Shown here in pieces: positions 28,514-37,345 of a stretch of DNA of 64,000 nucleotides. Location: NCBI RefSeq assembly GCF_006716355.1, contig NZ_VFOW01000001.1:3968001-4032000 (forward strand), in the 5' to 3' direction. Origin of the DNA: Stackebrandtia endophytica (GTDB lineage: Bacteria; Actinomycetota; Actinomycetes; Mycobacteriales; Micromonosporaceae). The notes under the pieces were generated by a model, which searched no databases, was not told where the DNA came from, and worked only from the letters and a program-made list of their open reading frames with translations. Position numbers and translations under genes: made by a program. The first letter of the stretch is position 1. Each line of letters begins with the position of its first letter.

Positions 28514-30382
28514 ATGGTGGGTTTCAAGGAACTTCGCGACGTAGTACTCGATCCCCTCGTCGAATTCGCCGATCACGCCCGCCGTATCGCCACCGAACTG
28601 GAACAGTTCGGCGTCGACACCCACAGCCAGAAGAGCATCCTGTCCGCGGTCTGGGAGGGGATCGACGCCATCTCGGCGATCTCCCGGATAACCGGGCACG
28701 CCGACGACTACCAGAAGACGTCGACCGACTATCGCCAGATAGACGGCATCATCGGCAATCTGGCCAACCAGATTCGGCTCGCCAAGGGAATGTTGGACTC
28801 GGCGATCTCGATGGCGCCGTCCATTCCCGGGTCCATTGACGACACCGGCGCCATCACCATCAACTACGCCGCGCTCGGCGCCAACCCGGCACCGGCGGCG
28901 GTCGCGGCGGCTCAACAGCGGGCATTGCAGGTACGGGAGTACCTGCGACGAGCGGTCGTCATGGCCAACGACGCCGACAGGGCCGCGCAAGCCGAGCTCA
29001 ATCGCTTGCTGTCCAACGAGAACGCGACGACTCCGGGGTGCCCGGTCCCCAGCCCCGTCGGTGGCGACCAGGCGGCCGTCGGACGGCAACCGGTCGTCGG
29101 TGGCGAGAACGGCTCGACGCCGGTCGGTGGAGACGCCGGGCAGCCCGGCGGTGATTCCGCTTCGCCCGGTGATGGTGAGGTCGGTACCGGTCAGCCCGGG
29201 GATGGTTCCGCTTCGCCCGGTGATGGTGAGGTCGGTACCGGTCAGCCCGGCGACGGTTCTGGTTCCCCCGGCTCAGGTCAACCCGGCGGCCAGCCCGGTT
29301 CGGGTCAGCCCGGCGGCGGTGACGGTAACCCCGGCGGCGGAAAGACCCCGTCTGACGGCGGCCAGACTCCGGTCACTCGCGACCAGCGCAGTGATCGACA
29401 GCTGATCGGCGACATCATGGACAAGGTCGGTGAGGCTCTGTCCGGTGGGGACGGCCCCCAACCGGGTGAGCGGTCCGACCTTCAGATCATCGGCGACATC
29501 ATCGAGGGTATCGGTGAGGCTCTGTCCGGTGGGGATGGTGATGGAGCGATGCCGCCGCCGACCACGGTGCCACCGCCGGACGTCACCCTGCCTCCGCCCA
29601 CCGACCCGGGAGACGGCACGACTCCGCCGCCCGGTGACGGTGATGGAACCACGCCCCCGCCCGGTGACGGTGACACCCCACCCGGAGATGGTGACACGCC
29701 GCCCGGTGACGGTGACACCCCACCCGGCGATGGTGACACGCCGCCTGGTGACGGCGACGGTGACACGCCACCCGACGACGGTGATGGAACCACGCCCCCA
29801 CCTGGCGACGGTGACACCCCGCCCGGCGACGGTGACGGTGACGGTGAAACCCCCGGTGACGGCGACGGCGGCGATGGGGACAACGACGGTGACGGCGACG
29901 GTGATGATGACGGCGACGGCGACGGCCCGGTGACGATCCTGCCGGTCGGTGACCTGAACACCGACCAGATGGCCAACGCGGTCCGGATCGTCGAGATCGG
30001 AGAGTCGCTGGGCATCAGCGAACGCGGCCAGGCGATCGCACTGGCGACCGCGATGCAGGAGAGCAGTTTCCGCAACCTCGCCAACACCACCCTGCCGGAC
30101 TCCCTCGACATCCCGAACGAGGGCACCGGCAGCGACCACGACTCGGTGGGACTGTTCCAGCAGCGTCCCAGCCAGGGTTGGGGCTCGATCGCCGAGTGCA
30201 TGGACGTCGAATACGCCACGACCAAGTTCTACGAGGAGTTGCAGCGGGTCGACGGCTGGGAGGACATGGAGGTCGCCGAGGCCGCGCAGGCGGTGCAGCG
30301 GTCGGCCCACCCGGACGCCTACGCCCGCTGGGAGGGAATGGCCGACGAGATCCTGCAGCAGGTGGAGCAGTCTCGTCGCTGA
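28514..30382 (+). CDS. Putative type VII-secreted protein with lysozyme-like C-terminus
   Basis: 622 aa with GGAGG upstream of ATG 28514. Residues ~1-170 are helical and resemble ESX/WXG100-type or LXG-like N-termini, with no classical signal peptide. Residues ~180-300 are Gly/Pro/Ser repeats, followed by two near-identical segments LIGDIMDKVGEALSGG and IIGDIIEGIGEALSGG, then a long PPGDGDT repeat and Asp-Gly tract to ~475. Residues ~490-622 (IALATAMQESSFRNL, DSVGLFQQRPSQGWG, YARWEGMADEI) match the lysozyme/transglycosylase-like domain common in actinobacterial surface proteins. Likely exported and acting on peptidoglycan; the secretion route is inference, as no ESX genes are in the window. 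Confidence 0.72.
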   Translation: MVGFKELRDVVLDPLVEFADHARRIATELEQFGVDTHSQKSILSAVWEGIDAISAISRITGHADDYQKTSTDYRQIDGIIGNLANQIRLAKGMLDSAISMAPSIPGSIDDTGAITINYAALGANPAPAAVAAAQQRALQVREYLRRAVVMANDADRAAQAELNRLLSNENATTPGCPVPSPVGGDQAAVGRQPVVGGENGSTPVGGDAGQPGGDSASPGDGEVGTGQPGDGSASPGDGEVGTGQPGDGSGSPGSGQPGGQPGSGQPGGGDGNPGGGKTPSDGGQTPVTRDQRSDRQLIGDIMDKVGEALSGGDGPQPGERSDLQIIGDIIEGIGEALSGGDGDGAMPPPTTVPPPDVTLPPPTDPGDGTTPPPGDGDGTTPPPGDGDTPPGDGDTPPGDGDTPPGDGDTPPGDGDGDTPPDDGDGTTPPPGDGDTPPGDGDGDGETPGDGDGGDGDNDGDGDGDDDGDGDGPVTILPVGDLNTDQMANAVRIVEIGESLGISERGQAIALATAMQESSFRNLANTTLPDSLDIPNEGTGSDHDSVGLFQQRPSQGWGSIAECMDVEYATTKFYEELQRVDGWEDMEVAEAAQAVQRSAHPDAYARWEGMADEILQQVEQSRR

Positions 30383-30412
30383 GTGAAGCTTTACTCGATG
30401 TGGAGGATAGAT

Positions 30413-30446
30413 GGCGGCTGGGTATCGTTCGCGATGCCCAGCCGCC
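30413..30446 (+). terminator. Hairpin with UUCG loop after the lysozyme-like gene
   Basis: A 15-bp stem (30413-30427 with 30432-30446, one G-T pair) closed by the very stable TTCG tetraloop, 30 bases after the stop. No T tract follows. Confidence 0.65.
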
Positions 30447-30509
30447 ACCTCCCGTTTCGCCCGGCGCACTCGACGTCTGCGGTGAACTGACAGATCGAAG
30501 GGCAACCCG

Positions 30510-31967
30510 ATGGCTTATCCACTGTCACTGGCGTCGCCCGGCTCCCCGGGGGTTCCCGCTCCCGCGTCGCCATCGGTCATCGAGGCGCGCTGGAGGTCGC
30601 TGTGGCGTTCGGTGGCGACCATGATCCTGTTCTGGGCGTTCGCGCTGGGGATCTTCGGGTTCGTCGACGTGGAGCGGATGGTCACGTCGTTTCGGGCGGA
30701 GCTCGATCTGGTTCCGGCGATGGCCGCGTTGCTGGCGGCGATGGTCGGCTTCTTCACGGTGGAGCAGATGGGCCGCTCGCTGACGACCGTGTTCGGTTAC
30801 GCCCGGAAGGGGCTCGCACGAGGGCCGGTGCCACCCGACACCGGTGGGACTCGACTCGTGACCTGGCTGGTCGGTGTCGAGTTGGGACTGGTCATCGCGC
30901 TGGTGGGACAGTCGCTGCGCGGGGCACTCGTTCCGGTGGCGGTCCTCGTGGTTCTGATCGTCCTGTTGGGCTGGGTACTCGTCAGACGGTTGCCCGTCAT
31001 GCTCGCGGCGTGGCGGCGGTTGCGGGTCGAGCGCGCCCGGTGGGCCCAGATCATCCGGAATGGACACCATGTGGTGGCGACCGTCACCTCGGTGCGCCGC
31101 GCGAAGAACCAGTGGTTCGGTAACCAGCCGGTGTTTCAGGTGGAGATCTCGTTCGACCATGGAGGGCCGTGGACCTTCCCCATGCGCATCGTCGACCACC
31201 CGGTGTGGGCACCGGTGGTCGGCAATCAACTGGACGTGTGGATCGATCCGGCCGGTCCGACCGGGCCGGACACCATCATGGTTCAGCGTCGCTACGTCGG
31301 GCAACGCCTCGTCGACGATCCGTTCGAACACCGGCTGCCGGCCGGCAGCGAGACCTCGCCGGGGCGGCCGTCGCCGGATTGGATGACGCACAAGAATAGC
31401 AGAGTGAACACGATGGCGTCCCATGTGTCACCGCTGGTTCGCTCCATTCTGGTCCTTCCACCGTCACTGCTGGCCGTCACCGCGGTGCTCGGCGCCGTGA
31501 CGGTGTCGATGCGGCTGACGGTTCCGTTGACGGCGGTCGCGCTGCTGTGGGCCTTCGCCGTGGTGACGACGTACAACGCGGTCTGCTACTGGCTGTACCA
31601 GGCCCGATCCCGCTGGTTCATTCGCAGCGGTCTGGGCCTGGGCGGCAGCGGGGCCGGCGCGCTCGTCGGTTTGGGGGCGGCGTTGTACGCGTTCTTCTCC
31701 ACCGATGAACTGTTCTACCTGCCGATGATGGGGGAGGCGCCGTGGACGACCGCCCACACGTTCGTGCTCGTGTCGATGCTGTTGGCCCTCGTGCAGTTCG
31801 TTTGGCTGTTCGTGACGATGGAACAGGCGGTACGTCACCTCAACGGTGAGTTCCCGGCCTCGCCGGAGGAGGTCCACGAGTCGTTGGTCAACGAGGACGC
31901 GACGGCCTTCGACCGTCTTGAGCAGCGCTACGGCTATCGGGCAGGGGTGTTCCTGCTGTTGGATTGA
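30510..31967 (+). CDS. Polytopic membrane protein of unknown function
   Basis: 485 aa. Four membrane segments (about residues 33-52, 67-84, 116-133, 138-158) precede a cytosolic or external domain (~160-305) with a beta-rich DUF3592-like feel (HHVVATVTSVRRAKNQWFG, FQVEISFDHGG, VWIDPAGP). Four further segments follow between ~310 and 440. The short C-terminal tail is soluble. I do not recognise the family. A weak AAGGG lies upstream of the start. It lies between the lysozyme-like gene and the clpP pair, with no overlap to either. Confidence 0.75.
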   Translation: MAYPLSLASPGSPGVPAPASPSVIEARWRSLWRSVATMILFWAFALGIFGFVDVERMVTSFRAELDLVPAMAALLAAMVGFFTVEQMGRSLTTVFGYARKGLARGPVPPDTGGTRLVTWLVGVELGLVIALVGQSLRGALVPVAVLVVLIVLLGWVLVRRLPVMLAAWRRLRVERARWAQIIRNGHHVVATVTSVRRAKNQWFGNQPVFQVEISFDHGGPWTFPMRIVDHPVWAPVVGNQLDVWIDPAGPTGPDTIMVQRRYVGQRLVDDPFEHRLPAGSETSPGRPSPDWMTHKNSRVNTMASHVSPLVRSILVLPPSLLAVTAVLGAVTVSMRLTVPLTAVALLWAFAVVTTYNAVCYWLYQARSRWFIRSGLGLGGSGAGALVGLGAALYAFFSTDELFYLPMMGEAPWTTAHTFVLVSMLLALVQFVWLFVTMEQAVRHLNGEFPASPEEVHESLVNEDATAFDRLEQRYGYRAGVFLLLD

Positions 31968-32052
31968 CGTACCTCTGCTGTCAGCAGATTGGCTTGGTGC
32001 GGTGACCCGATCGGGGCCATGGTTGGGGCACCAGTTGAGAAAGGCACCTGCC

Positions 32053-32670
32053 ATGCAGATGACAACGAGTCCGGCCGCGCCCGGGCTGCTCGGTGACCAG
32101 TTGGCGAGTCGACTGCTACAGCAGCGAATCATCGTTTTGGGGACCGAAGTAGACGATGAGATAGCCAATCGGTTGTGCGCGCAGCTGCTGCTGCTGTCGG
32201 CGGAGGATCCCCGCAGCGACATCAGTCTCTACATCAATTCGCCGGGCGGATCGGTCAGCGCCGGCCTCGCCATCTACGACACCATGCGATTGATCCCCAA
32301 CGACGTCAGCACCCTGGCCATGGGCCTGGCCGCCAGCATGGGGCAGTTCCTGTTGTGCGCCGGTTCGCCCGGTAAGCGGTTCATCCTGCCGCACGCTCAG
32401 GTCCTGATGCACCAGGGATCGGCCGGATTCGGCGGCACCGCCTCCGATGTGGAGATCTACGCGCGTCAGCTGGAGCGCACCTCCAAACTGATGACCTCGC
32501 TGACGGCCTCCCATACTGGACAGTCGGTTGAGACCATCGAGGCCGACAGCCAACGCGACCGCTGGTTCGACGCGGCCGAGGCCCTCGAATACGGCTTCGT
32601 CGACCACATCCTGGAACGGGTCGAGGACGTTCGCCCCACGGTGAGTCGCCAGCGGATGGGAGTGATCTGA
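32053..32670 (+). CDS. clpP: ATP-dependent Clp protease proteolytic subunit (first of pair)
   Basis: 205 aa from ATG 32053 with GAGAAAGG upstream. All ClpP marks are present: INSPGG, GLAASMGQFLL with nucleophile Ser95, PHAQVLMHQ with His120, and Asp169 in SQRDRWF. It forms a heptameric ring that degrades unfolded or tagged proteins with a Clp ATPase. The second clpP starts at the base after its stop, so the two are co-translated and probably form a mixed barrel. An extra pair with an adjacent XRE regulator resembles the Streptomyces clpP3-clpP4/PopR arrangement. Confidence 0.95.
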   Translation: MQMTTSPAAPGLLGDQLASRLLQQRIIVLGTEVDDEIANRLCAQLLLLSAEDPRSDISLYINSPGGSVSAGLAIYDTMRLIPNDVSTLAMGLAASMGQFLLCAGSPGKRFILPHAQVLMHQGSAGFGGTASDVEIYARQLERTSKLMTSLTASHTGQSVETIEADSQRDRWFDAAEALEYGFVDHILERVEDVRPTVSRQRMGVI

Positions 32671-33258
32671 ATGGGCCAGTACACGATTCCCACGGTGGTG
32701 GAGAAGACCGCGCACGGCGAACGCGCCTTCGACATCTACTCACGACTGTTGTCGGATCGCGTCATCTTCATCGGCACCGAGATCGACGACGGAGTGGCCA
32801 ATGTGGTCATGGCGCAGTTGATCCACCTGGAGTCGGAGAGCGCCGATCAGGAGATCGGTCTGTACATCAACTCTCCGGGCGGCTCCTACAGCGCGGTCAC
32901 CGCCATCTACGACACCATGCAGTTCGTGCGACCCGACATCGCGACCATCTGTATGGGACAGGCCGCTTCGGTGTCGGCCGTTCTGTTGGCCGCCGGAACC
33001 CCGGGGAAGCGCGCGGCACTGCGACACGCGAAGGTCATGTTGCACCAGTTGTCGAGCCAGGCCCGTGGCACGCTGCCCGACCTGGCGGTACAGGCCAAGG
33101 AGTTGGCCAAGGTGCGCGACGAGATGGACGCGATCCTCAGCGAGCACACCGGCCACCCGGTCGACAAGATCCGTGCCGACACCGACCGACACCGGACCTT
33201 CACCGCCGCCGAGGCCGTGGAGTACGGCCTGGTGGACCGAGTCATCCACCGGCGGTAG
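32671..33258 (+). CDS. clpP: ClpP-like subunit with catalytic Asp replaced by His
   Basis: 195 aa, starting directly after the preceding clpP stop. ClpP fold motifs [22 protein letters not shown] (Ser100) and RHAKVMLHQ (His125) are intact. Aligning DTDRHRTF with DSQRDRWF of its partner places His174 where the triad Asp should be. Related ClpP paralogues are known that deviate at this position and depend on their partner ring. The subunit may thus be weakly active alone or mainly structural. Confidence 0.93.
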   Translation: MGQYTIPTVVEKTAHGERAFDIYSRLLSDRVIFIGTEIDDGVANVVMAQLIHLESESADQEIGLYINSPGGSYSAVTAIYDTMQFVRPDIATICMGQAASVSAVLLAAGTPGKRAALRHAKVMLHQLSSQARGTLPDLAVQAKELAKVRDEMDAILSEHTGHPVDKIRADTDRHRTFTAAEAVEYGLVDRVIHRR

Positions 33259-33315
33259 CACTGAAAAAGCGTGCCGGTCGGCCGTACGCCCATCGGCGCA
33301 CGGCCGGCCGAGTCG

Positions 33316-33678
33316 TCAGGCGGCGAGGCAGTACGCGTCGGGTGTGCGCGTCGAGGCCGCACGAAGTGCCTCGGTTCGAGCCAGCCGTGCATGGTGCACC
33401 CGCTCGGCGACCAGCAGTTGGCCGACCTTGAGCAGGACATCCGACAGCTCGATGCCCAGGGCCTCACAGATGGCGGCGATGACCTCGGAGGACGCCTCCT
33501 TGCGACCACGCTCCAACTCGGACAGATAAGGCATGGAGACGCGGGCTGCGCGAGCCACATCGGCCAGCGTTCGGCCCTGACTCAGCCGTGCCCGACGAAA
33601 CACCTGCCCCAGGGTGTCCCGCAGCAGCGGCCGAGGTGCCTTCGGGGCGTTGCGTTCGGTTGCCACGTGATCGGTCAT
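33316..33678 (-). CDS. XRE family regulator, PopR/ClgR-like, with LAA C-terminus
   Basis: 120 aa from ATG 33678, preceded by GGAAAGG. The Cro/CI HTH covers residues ~28-82 (LSQGRTLADVARAARVSMPYLSELERGRKEASSEV). The last residues AYCLAA resemble the ssrA tag end and the C-terminal Ala-Ala of Streptomyces PopR and ClgR, which make those regulators ClpP substrates. It is convergent with the clpP pair, 57 bases away. By analogy it would activate clpP genes and be destroyed by the same protease, a feedback loop; this is inference. Confidence 0.85.
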   Translation of the reverse strand: MTDHVATERNAPKAPRPLLRDTLGQVFRRARLSQGRTLADVARAARVSMPYLSELERGRKEASSEVIAAICEALGIELSDVLLKVGQLLVAERVHHARLARTEALRAASTRTPDAYCLAA

Positions 33679-34155
33679 CACGGTCGCCTTTCCGTTAGAA
33701 GCTGTCTTTGAACCTGCTGTTCTGTTGCGCGCTTGCCCTGACGGGCGCCTCGCGGCGTTGTCGGTGTCCGCGCATACACAGTGCCTTTTCAAAAGCGCCG
33801 GTATGCGCCGAACGCCTCCGCCACTGCGATCCACTCGCCCTGGTACCGCTCACGACGAACGAGGTCCAACGACAGCATCTGAGGACGCGTTCGATGTGAG
33901 CGGCTGGGCTCGGATGCCCGCACCGGCGGCGAATATCGCGGATCGGTGGGCAACCCGGACGAACGGCTGCTCGGGTTTGTCACATCTATACCGGGCCGAC
34001 CGGGGCGCCGAAAAGCTCGTTCGCCCTACGCGTAGTCGTTCAGCCCTGGGCGAACGGGTGTGGGCCACCATGATTCGTCCATGACGGGGATTGGCGTCAC
34101 TGGCACTCAGCTGCCACCATGTGGGATCAATGCCCCTCATTGTCAAGGAGTAGTC
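33679..34155. other. Divergent intergenic region with inverted repeats
   Basis: No credible gene in 477 bases. GTTCGCCC at 34019-34026 and GGGCGAAC at 34048-34055 form an inverted repeat. The inner sequence GTTCAGCCCTGGGCGAAC (34038-34055) partly fits the ClgR-type pattern with GCGAAC on the right half. The region should contain promoters for the XRE gene (minus) and the amidase pair (plus). Confidence 0.4.
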
Positions 34156-34335
34156 GTGAGCGAAGGAATACCTCGCCGACGTCTGATGCTGGCCGCACCC
34201 GTCGCGGTGGCCGCCGCCGTGGCGGGTGCGGCGGTCCTGTCGGCGCAGGACGCCCCCGATGTCGACGCCGACGACACCGCCCGCACCGCCACCGCCGAAC
34301 CCGAATGCGCCGCCGACGTGGTGGGGCGGACCTGA
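34156..34335 (+). CDS. Short signal-peptide-like protein coupled to the amidase
   Basis: 59 aa from GTG 34156 with AAGGAG six bases upstream. It starts SEGIPRRRLMLAAP followed by an Ala/Val-rich hydrophobic stretch, so it looks like a secretion signal or membrane anchor (possibly Tat-like with RRR), then a short acidic tail with one Cys. Its stop shares a base with the amidase ATG (TGATG). Either it is a small membrane protein acting with the amidase, or the two were once one secreted protein split by a frameshift. Confidence 0.6.
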   Translation: MSEGIPRRRLMLAAPVAVAAAVAGAAVLSAQDAPDVDADDTARTATAEPECAADVVGRT

Positions 34336-35861
34336 TGGCCACGATTCCCTGGCTCGCCGATGTCCTTCGCGCCGAAGGTGTTCAGGTGATCGAGCACGGA
34401 GACTGGCGCAACCGCATGCGTCCCGGCGCCTTCGAACCCATCGGGGTGCTGTGGCACCACACGGCCGCCTCGACGTCCAGTCCGTCGAACCCGCACCCCG
34501 GTCTCAACGTCGTCATCAACGGGCGCCCGGATCTGCCCGGTCCGTTGGCGCAGGCGCTGGTCGACTACAACGGCGTCTTCCACGTGATCTCGGCCGGCCG
34601 ATGCAATCACGCCGGAGCCAGCCGCGGCAGCGGCCCGATCCCCTCCGGCGACGGCAACACGATGCTGGTCGGTTGGGAGATCGACTACAACGGCGTCAGC
34701 CAGGAGATGTCCGCGGCGCAGTACACCGCCTCGGTCAAGGCGACCGCCGCGGTCCTGCGAAAACTCGGCCGTGACGCGAGTTTCGTTCGGGGACACAAGG
34801 AGACCAGTACCAGCGGAAAGATCGACCCCGCCTTCATCGACCTGGACCGGATGCGCGCCGACGTCGCCGCCCACCTGTCGGGCGGCGGTTCGGTGTCGGG
34901 GCCGGCCTTCCGCTACGGCGACGGGCAGCACGTCGCGGCGGTCAACACCTCCGGGACCCTGACCAACCTGTCCTGGGCGCCGGGGACCGGATTGATCCGA
35001 CCGGACTGGGGTGGGGCCACTGTGGAGAGTCGCCCCGTCGGCTACAGCCAGGGCGGCCTTCAACACGTGTTCGCTCGTTCGAGCGACAACACGCTGCGCC
35101 ACTGGTACCAGAGCGGCGACAACCCGCCCGGCCTCGACGACTGGGACACCGCCGGCCGGGTCGCGTCCAATCCGACCGGCTTCGCCTACGGCAATCAACA
35201 GCACGTTTTCTTCCGCAACACCGACGGCCGTCTCGAACATCGCTTCTACGACGTGGGTGCGAGCAATCTGGACGGTGGAGTGTGGCCCGGCGGCGAGTTC
35301 GTCGGTAACCCGCACGCGTTCGTGCATCGGGACCAGCAGCACATCTTCGGGCGCACCGAATCCGGTGGACTGATCCACTGGTACTGGTGGCCGGGGATCG
35401 AACCGTCCGTCGACGACTGGGGTGTCACCTCGGGCATCGACTCCGACGTGACGGGCTTCTCCTACGCGGGCAACCAGCATCACGTGTTCTTCCGCAACAC
35501 GTCGGGGCAGTTGCAGCACCGTTTCTACGACGACCGATCCGGGACGTTGAACGGTGGAGTGTGGCGAGGCGGCGAGTTCGTCGGCAACCCGCACGCGTTC
35601 GTCCACCGGGACCAGCAGCACATCTTCGGCCGCCGCGACAACGGCGACCTGGCGCACTGGTTCTGGTGGCCCGGGATCGACCACGACACCGACGACTGGG
35701 GCGCCCTCGGCGTGGTCGCCGGAGACCCGGTCGGCTTGTCGACGCCCGGCCAGCATCACGTCTTCTACCGCACCGCCGAGGGCACCCTCGGCCACCGGTT
35801 CCACGACGACGCCAACTCCCGAGTGGTCACCGACGACTGGGGCGGCAGCCTCGCCGAATAG
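34335..35861 (+). CDS. N-acetylmuramoyl-L-alanine amidase with PLL-like propeller
   Basis: 508 aa. Residues ~1-185 form an Amidase_2/PGRP domain: LWHHTA (zinc ligand His), CNHAG, GWEIDY, GHKETS and KIDPAF. Residues ~193-508 hold seven repeats of about 45 residues with the pattern QHVF-R-(x)5-G-L-H-W/RFY, like the seven-bladed PLL-type lectin propellers. The enzyme would cleave the muramoyl-peptide bond, with the propeller binding wall or glycan. It has no signal peptide of its own; the preceding mini-gene encodes one. A terminator hairpin follows. Confidence 0.86.
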   Translation: MATIPWLADVLRAEGVQVIEHGDWRNRMRPGAFEPIGVLWHHTAASTSSPSNPHPGLNVVINGRPDLPGPLAQALVDYNGVFHVISAGRCNHAGASRGSGPIPSGDGNTMLVGWEIDYNGVSQEMSAAQYTASVKATAAVLRKLGRDASFVRGHKETSTSGKIDPAFIDLDRMRADVAAHLSGGGSVSGPAFRYGDGQHVAAVNTSGTLTNLSWAPGTGLIRPDWGGATVESRPVGYSQGGLQHVFARSSDNTLRHWYQSGDNPPGLDDWDTAGRVASNPTGFAYGNQQHVFFRNTDGRLEHRFYDVGASNLDGGVWPGGEFVGNPHAFVHRDQQHIFGRTESGGLIHWYWWPGIEPSVDDWGVTSGIDSDVTGFSYAGNQHHVFFRNTSGQLQHRFYDDRSGTLNGGVWRGGEFVGNPHAFVHRDQQHIFGRRDNGDLAHWFWWPGIDHDTDDWGALGVVAGDPVGLSTPGQHHVFYRTAEGTLGHRFHDDANSRVVTDDWGGSLAE

Positions 35862-35867
35862 CGCACC

Positions 35868-35898
35868 CCGGGCCACCCAACACTGGAGGGTGGCCCGG
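35868..35898 (+). terminator. Terminator hairpin after the amidase gene
   Basis: An 11-bp perfect stem, CCGGGCCACCC (35868-35878) with its complement (35888-35898), around a 9-base loop just after the stop. No T tract. Confidence 0.7.
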
Positions 35899-36016
35899 CC
35901 ATCTACAGCTGATCAGCCGGTATTCAGAGTCTCTCTTCATCATCGACGTCCACCTTGATCGCGCACCGTTTGGAAGTTTCGCCACGGGCATGAGTGTGGA
36001 CATCGGAGGCTGCGGG

Positions 36017-37318
36017 TTATTGGACGCCGATGCGGGCGGCGAATTCTCGGACCTCACGGTGATTGGTGGCTGATATCAGTTCGGTGGTCAGCTCTTTGGC
36101 CCACGGCCGGTACCGGACCTCTTGCGGGAGCTTGTTCTCCAACTGCCAAAGCGCTGCAAACGCCTGGTCGTATCTGCCACGTTGCTGCCATGAGATCGCG
36201 GTGTCCTGCCAGTACCGAGCCACTTGTTCGCAGGTCGCGAAACTGTTCGGATCCGTGGCACGCGAATGCCTGATCGCGGTTCCGAAGTCACCGAGGCGGC
36301 GGGCAACACTGATGCGGTAGGTGGCTAGATCACCCGCGGTGAACACGTCGCTGTGTTCGGTATGGGCAGTGCAGACCGCATCTGCTTCGGCGAGGGCGGC
36401 GGTGGCGGTATCGGCGTCGTCGGCGAGGGCGGCGGTGTATGCGGCGACGGCGAACAATTTCGTGTACATGGCCCTGTCATCGGCACCCGGGAGGCCGGTG
36501 GCGTCATTGAGGTCCTGAGCGGCTGTCAGGATCATGTGGCCGGCGCTTTCGGCCCCGGGCCCGCGCCGCACCACAGTGGATACCAGACGTACGGCGTCTG
36601 CTGCGATCACCGGGTCTCCGGCGCGGCGCGCGGCATGGAGTGCCCGATCGGCACATGCGGCGGCGCGGGCGTCGTCGTGTAGCCGGATCAGTGTTTGAGC
36701 TGCGACGCAATATGCTTGCGCCAAGTATCGGTTTGCCATCGTGCCGGTCGTGGCCTCCGCGGTGGCGGTGGCGTTTGCCAGGAGCCTCGGCAGGTTCGTG
36801 ATCAATTCGGCGTACCTTGTGGCACGGAGGTCGGTCTTTGCTGCGGCCAGTTGCGCAGCGATGTGGCGACGACCGGCGGTACCCTCGACGTCGAAGCGGC
36901 CGAACATCACTTCATCGATCGTCGGAGTCGATTCCTTTGGTGGCATCCCGGTTACGGCCAATCCACTGGTGGCTGCTGTGGCCATAAGGAACTGCCTGCG
37001 TTGCATGTCATCACCTTCGCCACGGCGGCTGCTGTCCGGGTTCAGGCTATCCGTCCGGGTCCTCTGCCGGGGCGATGACTCGGCCAATCCAACCGAACGC
37101 AACGGCATGTTCAAAGCAGTCGCGACATGGTGAAGGTTCCCAATCGTCCAACCGCGTTTGTTGTTCTCCCACCGCCACACGGTTGAAATGGAGTAGCCGG
37201 TTAGTTCGGCTACCTGTGCCAGGCTGAGCCCTCGCGCATTGCGGTGCTTGCGCAGCACAGTGGCGAGGTCCGCTTGGCTGACATGATGCGGCGCGGTGCC
37301 GGGGAACGCGGGACGCAT
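36017..37318 (-). CDS. XRE regulator of the graspetide locus, with internal Tat-like motif
   Basis: 433 aa from ATG 37318 (GAGAAAGG upstream); the frame opens further upstream without a start signal. An HTH lies at ~16-70 (SLAQVAELTGYSISTVWRWENNKRG). Residues ~103-125 carry MQRRQFLMATAATSGLAV, which looks like a twin-arginine signal yet sits in the middle. The remainder is helical, TPR-like, with NRYLAQAYCVAAQTLIRLHDD. Such HTH-plus-TPR proteins often sit beside actinobacterial ATP-grasp RiPP genes. It is divergent from the precursor gene, with an inverted repeat between them. Confidence 0.85.
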   Translation of the reverse strand: MRPAFPGTAPHHVSQADLATVLRKHRNARGLSLAQVAELTGYSISTVWRWENNKRGWTIGNLHHVATALNMPLRSVGLAESSPRQRTRTDSLNPDSSRRGEGDDMQRRQFLMATAATSGLAVTGMPPKESTPTIDEVMFGRFDVEGTAGRRHIAAQLAAAKTDLRATRYAELITNLPRLLANATATAEATTGTMANRYLAQAYCVAAQTLIRLHDDARAAACADRALHAARRAGDPVIAADAVRLVSTVVRRGPGAESAGHMILTAAQDLNDATGLPGADDRAMYTKLFAVAAYTAALADDADTATAALAEADAVCTAHTEHSDVFTAGDLATYRISVARRLGDFGTAIRHSRATDPNSFATCEQVARYWQDTAISWQQRGRYDQAFAALWQLENKLPQEVRYRPWAKELTTELISATNHREVREFAARIGVQ

Positions 37319-37345
37319 GGGTGGGCCTTTCTCGACCTTTTCCAC

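Noticed and set aside
34143-35876. 577-aa minus-strand ORF opposite the amidase
   Set aside because: Shadow frame of the amidase-propeller gene; its composition has no folded-domain pattern.
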